This document shows, in pieces, positions 40,569 to 42,781 of a stretch of DNA of 42,781 nucleotides. The notes beneath the pieces were generated by a model, which was not told the DNA's origin, did not search any database, and saw nothing but the letters and a program-made list of their open reading frames with translations. Both the position numbers and the translations under genes were made by a program. Each line of letters starts with the position of its first letter. Position 1 is the stretch's first letter. The DNA is from Verrucomicrobiaceae bacterium (GTDB taxonomy: Bacteria > Verrucomicrobiota > Verrucomicrobiia > Verrucomicrobiales > Akkermansiaceae). Where the stretch lies: positions 1 through 42,781 of the forward strand of contig JAIXPW010000060.1 of assembly GCA_027485995.1 (NCBI GenBank). Reading direction: 5' to 3'.

Positions 40569-41624
40569 TCAGCTTACGCTGCCTTCTTTGACGCTGAATC
40601 TTGCCAGTCCGCCGAGCTCCGGGTTTTCGTGGAGCCAGTCGAGGGTGGTGGTGGTGATCCACTTTTGTGCCTTTTCCGGAAGGTGGGACATCAGCGCGTT
40701 GCGGCGGGCGGGATCGAGTTCGCCGAAAATGTCGTCCATGAGATAGATCGGAAGCTTGCCGCCGAGTTGCTCTAACAGCTTGCCCTGAGCGAGCTTGAGG
40801 GCGAGGGCGAGGGTACGTTGCTGACCCTCGCTGGCGAAATCCGAGGCGGCCATGCCGTGGAGGCGCAGCGAAAGGTCGTCGCGATGCGGGCCGACCACGC
40901 ACTGGCGCATCCGCTGCTCGCGCTCGCGTGCCTGGAGCAGGGAGGTGCGCAGGCAGGGGCCACTGCCGGGGAGGTAGGTGAGGGTGAGAGGCTCGTCCTT
41001 GCCACTGACCGACCGTTGGGCCTCAGCGGCGAGAGGTTCGAGGGCGGCGATGAGCTTTGCCCGGCTTTCCATTAGCTCGGTGCCGTGCTCGATCAGGATC
41101 TCCTCATACGAGGCGATCTCGGCGTCGCGCGGTCGGGATTCCTTGAGGAGCAGGCTTTTCGATTTCAACGCCCGCTTGTAGCGCGACCATGCCCGGCGGT
41201 AATTCGGGTCGAGCTGGCTGCCGAGGAAATCGAGGTAGCGTCGTCGCACCTCGCCCGGGCCGCGAACGAGTTCCAGGTCCTCGTTTCCCATCCACACGAC
41301 CAGCCCGCCGTCGAGGAGGTAGCTGCTCTGGCCATCGCGCGCTTCGCCATCGACTTTAAGGTGGAGCCCGTCTTTCGAGAAACGAACGCGACGCTCCTGT
41401 CCCCAGGCTTCACCGGCGATGCCGAAGCTGCCGCCGCCGAGTTTGGCAAGGGTCGCCATCCGTCGCGTGCGGGGCGATTGCAGGCGGGTCAGCACGCAGA
41501 TCGCCTCAAGGATGGAGGTCTTTCCCTGGGCATTCTCGCCAAGGAACATCCCGCCCGCCGGGGGCAGCTCAATCGAGAGCCCGGAAAAGCATCGGAAGTC
41601 CAAAAGCCGCAGGTTGCGAACCAC
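40569..41624 (-). CDS. recF: DNA replication and repair protein RecF
   Basis: The product has 351 residues with a GTG start at 41624. It is an ABC-type ATPase that helps load RecA at gaps. Walker A is GENAQGKTS at about 29-37, the signature is ASEGQQRTLALALKLAQ, and Walker B is IYLMDDIFGELD. The first residues (MVRNLRLLDFRCFSGLSIEL) fit the RecF start L-x-x-x-x-F-R-N/C-[YF]. The gene is not next to dnaA, dnaN or gyrB as in many genomes, which is common in this phylum. No SOS box was seen directly upstream in the 228 bases to the next gene. Confidence 0.93.
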   Translation of the reverse strand: MVRNLRLLDFRCFSGLSIELPPAGGMFLGENAQGKTSILEAICVLTRLQSPRTRRMATLAKLGGGSFGIAGEAWGQERRVRFSKDGLHLKVDGEARDGQSSYLLDGGLVVWMGNEDLELVRGPGEVRRRYLDFLGSQLDPNYRRAWSRYKRALKSKSLLLKESRPRDAEIASYEEILIEHGTELMESRAKLIAALEPLAAEAQRSVSGKDEPLTLTYLPGSGPCLRTSLLQAREREQRMRQCVVGPHRDDLSLRLHGMAASDFASEGQQRTLALALKLAQGKLLEQLGGKLPIYLMDDIFGELDPARRNALMSHLPEKAQKWITTTTLDWLHENPELGGLARFSVKEGSVS

Positions 41625-41673
41625 GCGCAGGGCTTAGGGCGAAAGCGGGCGGGGGGGAAGGGAGTTTTTAGGG

Positions 41674-41687
41674 TCAAGTTTTCAGTT
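41674..41687. repeat. Short spacer repeat TCAAGTTTTCAGTT, copy 2
   Basis: Exact copy of the 14-mer at 29182-29195, here in the noncoding stretch 41625-41852 upstream of recF. The same stretch also holds CTCTCGCAGAGTCGCGGAGA around 41787-41806, an iterated intergenic sequence type. No gene is seen in it. Confidence 0.5.
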
Positions 41688-41852
41688 TCAAGGAAGAGGT
41701 AGGGACTTGGCCTCCGGAGGGTCCGGATGGGGGCGGGTCGCTTTTCAACGCTGGTCGAATGAATGGATGGCTCCCTGGATGGGAGTCTCTCGCAGAGTCG
41801 CGGAGAACGCGGAGGGGGACATTGGGCCGCTGTGTCGAGGTTGTCCTGCAAC

Positions 41853-42473
41853 CTAGATCGGAGGGCGATCGCTTCTTCGCGGAAAGATCTCAGAGAAATT
41901 TGGATCTCGGGGCTTGAAGGCTCCTTTGGATTCACTCTCAGGATAGAGAATCTTGAGAATTGCCTCTTCCTCGGGGGTGAGAGCTTCCTCTTGCGGATAA
42001 CCTGATTCGCTTGCTAGTGCGACCAGTCGTTCCCTTGTCGCAATCCTAGTCTCAAGCAGTTCTTGGATGGAATCTCGATAAAGCTCATCGGTTTCGTATC
42101 GCTCCCAGACAGGTTGCCAAGATCCTCCCCTCCATATGCGTGCCATTGCTCGAGTGTGGCCCAAACCGATCACTGGGCTGTCCCAAATCTTCTGTTCGGT
42201 TTGTGCCTGGTCGCTCCACTGGTGATCACATTTGAATTCAGGGAAATCCTTTATAAATCGAGATGGCTGCGCGTACTCAGTCAGATTTGATCCCTGACTC
42301 CCCCAAACGAACCAATAGCGAATTCTCTCCGTTCGGTGGCATCCGCAATCAACGCATCTGCTGGTGGTCTCGCAACTCTCGACCTCGATCGCCAGTCCGG
42401 ACAAAGCGAGAAGAACCAGACCAATCAATAAAACCACGTCCCGGGCGTGGTTGGATTGGTTGTCGGAGGTCAT
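41853..42473 (-). CDS. Hypothetical membrane-anchored protein with Cys cluster
   Basis: The product has 206 residues from the ATG at 42473. A longer frame to 42671 runs into the hisS start and is rejected. One membrane helix (DVVLLIGLVLLALSGLAIEV) is followed directly by a four-Cys cluster (SCETTSRCVDCGCHRTERI) with spacing C-x6-C-x2-C-x-C, which could hold a zinc ion or form disulfides. The remaining 150 residues have several Trp and charged helices (EERLV-like, then LTPEEEAILKILYPESESKG). I know no matching family. It is divergent from hisS. Confidence 0.65.
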   Translation of the reverse strand: MTSDNQSNHARDVVLLIGLVLLALSGLAIEVESCETTSRCVDCGCHRTERIRYWFVWGSQGSNLTEYAQPSRFIKDFPEFKCDHQWSDQAQTEQKIWDSPVIGLGHTRAMARIWRGGSWQPVWERYETDELYRDSIQELLETRIATRERLVALASESGYPQEEALTPEEEAILKILYPESESKGAFKPRDPNFSEIFPRRSDRPPI

Positions 42474-42522
42474 CGCGATGCGGATATTCGGTTGGAACTG
42501 GGATTTTGAACCAGAGCAAGAA

Positions 42523-42550
42523 CGACCAAGTGTGGGGTTTTCTTTGGTCG
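42523..42550. promoter_or_regulatory. Inverted repeat in the divergent region before hisS
   Basis: CGACCAA at 42523-42529 and TTGGTCG at 42544-42550 are exact inverse copies with a 14-base T/G-rich spacer. It lies 100 bases before the hisS start. Operator or RNA hairpin are both possible. Confidence 0.35.
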
Positions 42551-42650
42551 ATCCTGCCAGAGCCCCCGATTGCCAGATTGCTGGAGTGCGGAAACTGCCC
42601 GGAATCCGCCTTGAAACCCCGGTCGGGGCGTGCATCCTCGCCGCCCCGCC

Positions 42651-42781
42651 ATGGCAGGACCGACTTTCCAAGCTCTTCCCGGATTCCGCGATTTCTCCCC
42701 AGGAGAATGCGCGGTCCGCAATTACCTGTTCGAGACCTGGCGCTCGGTGGCCCGACGCTTTGGCTTCGTCGAGTATGAAAC
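42651..42781 (+). CDS. hisS: Histidine--tRNA ligase, N-terminal part, cut by the window edge
   Basis: The first 43 codons from the ATG at 42651 are present. The residues FQALPGFRDFSPGECAVRNY and LFETWRSVARRFGFVEYE match the start of class II HisRS (consensus G-[TF]-R-D-[FL]-x-P and then the helix ending R-[YF]-G-[FY]-x-E). HisRS charges tRNA-His in the cytoplasm. The frame is open to the last base. The short hairpin CCCCG-GT-CGGGG lies upstream in the leader. Confidence 0.85.
   Translation, partial: MAGPTFQALPGFRDFSPGECAVRNYLFETWRSVARRFGFVEYE

Overview
The window looks like a chromosomal segment of a Verrucomicrobiota bacterium, probably of the Verrucomicrobiales (Luteolibacter/Haloferula-like). 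This is inferred from gene content, because there is no rRNA to check it against. The signs are a long autotransporter-type beta-strand-repeat protein, many signal-peptide hydrolases, a heme-binding PVC-type dehydrogenase, a XylR-like regulator with a C-terminal AraC helix-turn-helix, a four-helix-bundle element, and a LexA-type box TGTTC-N4-GAACA in front of lexA.

Layout. 1-1200: an accessory scrap with the N-terminal fragment of a tyrosine recombinase, ended by a stop and followed at once by an inverted-repeat-bounded four-helix-bundle element, then a heptamer tandem repeat and a start-less reading frame. 1201-2130: a CorA-like membrane protein, a 110-base dispersed repeat and a terminator. 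2156-7250: a 1183-residue secreted beta-strand-repeat protein (-) divergent from the XylR/AraC-type regulator (+). 7307-20962: a dense minus-strand run with two SASA esterases, two secreted alpha/beta hydrolases, a heme-binding PVC-type dehydrogenase, an FAD oxidoreductase, a Sel1-C39 peptidase fusion and a large PDZ/HEAT protein of DUF6288 type. Two small frames of 53 and 55 codons fit the gaps of this run almost exactly. 21181-23820: a divergent plus-strand pair, a secreted sugar isomerase/epimerase-like TIM barrel and a heparinase II/III-like lyase. 23894-28021: a LysM protein and a family-8 polysaccharide lyase with a DNRLRE/CBM96-like module. Together 2.1-28 kb reads as a secreted polysaccharide-processing locus, most likely for an acetylated, uronate-containing polymer. 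The substrate is an inference.

28192-42781 is mostly housekeeping. It contains trpS; a cytochrome-oxidase assembly group (heme O synthase, two Sco-like proteins, DUF420) joined by ATGA overlaps; a bioF-like gene that overlaps the last of these convergently; a lipoprotein D,D-carboxypeptidase; lexA with its operator; a small membrane protein; an NlpC/P60-like lipoprotein coupled to a low-molecular-weight tyrosine phosphatase; a degenerate sulfatase whose start lies 11 bases from that of the phosphatase; a helical-repeat protein with an Arg/Gly tail; a small hypothetical; recF; a Cys-containing membrane protein; and the first 43 codons of hisS at the right edge.

The most unusual points are the tandem Sco-like pair in which the first copy has lost every copper ligand, the sulfatase homologue without catalytic residues, the insertion-like four-helix element, the two unrecognised small frames in the large operon, and the repeat pair of identical length. 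No CRISPR array, tRNA or rRNA gene was seen.
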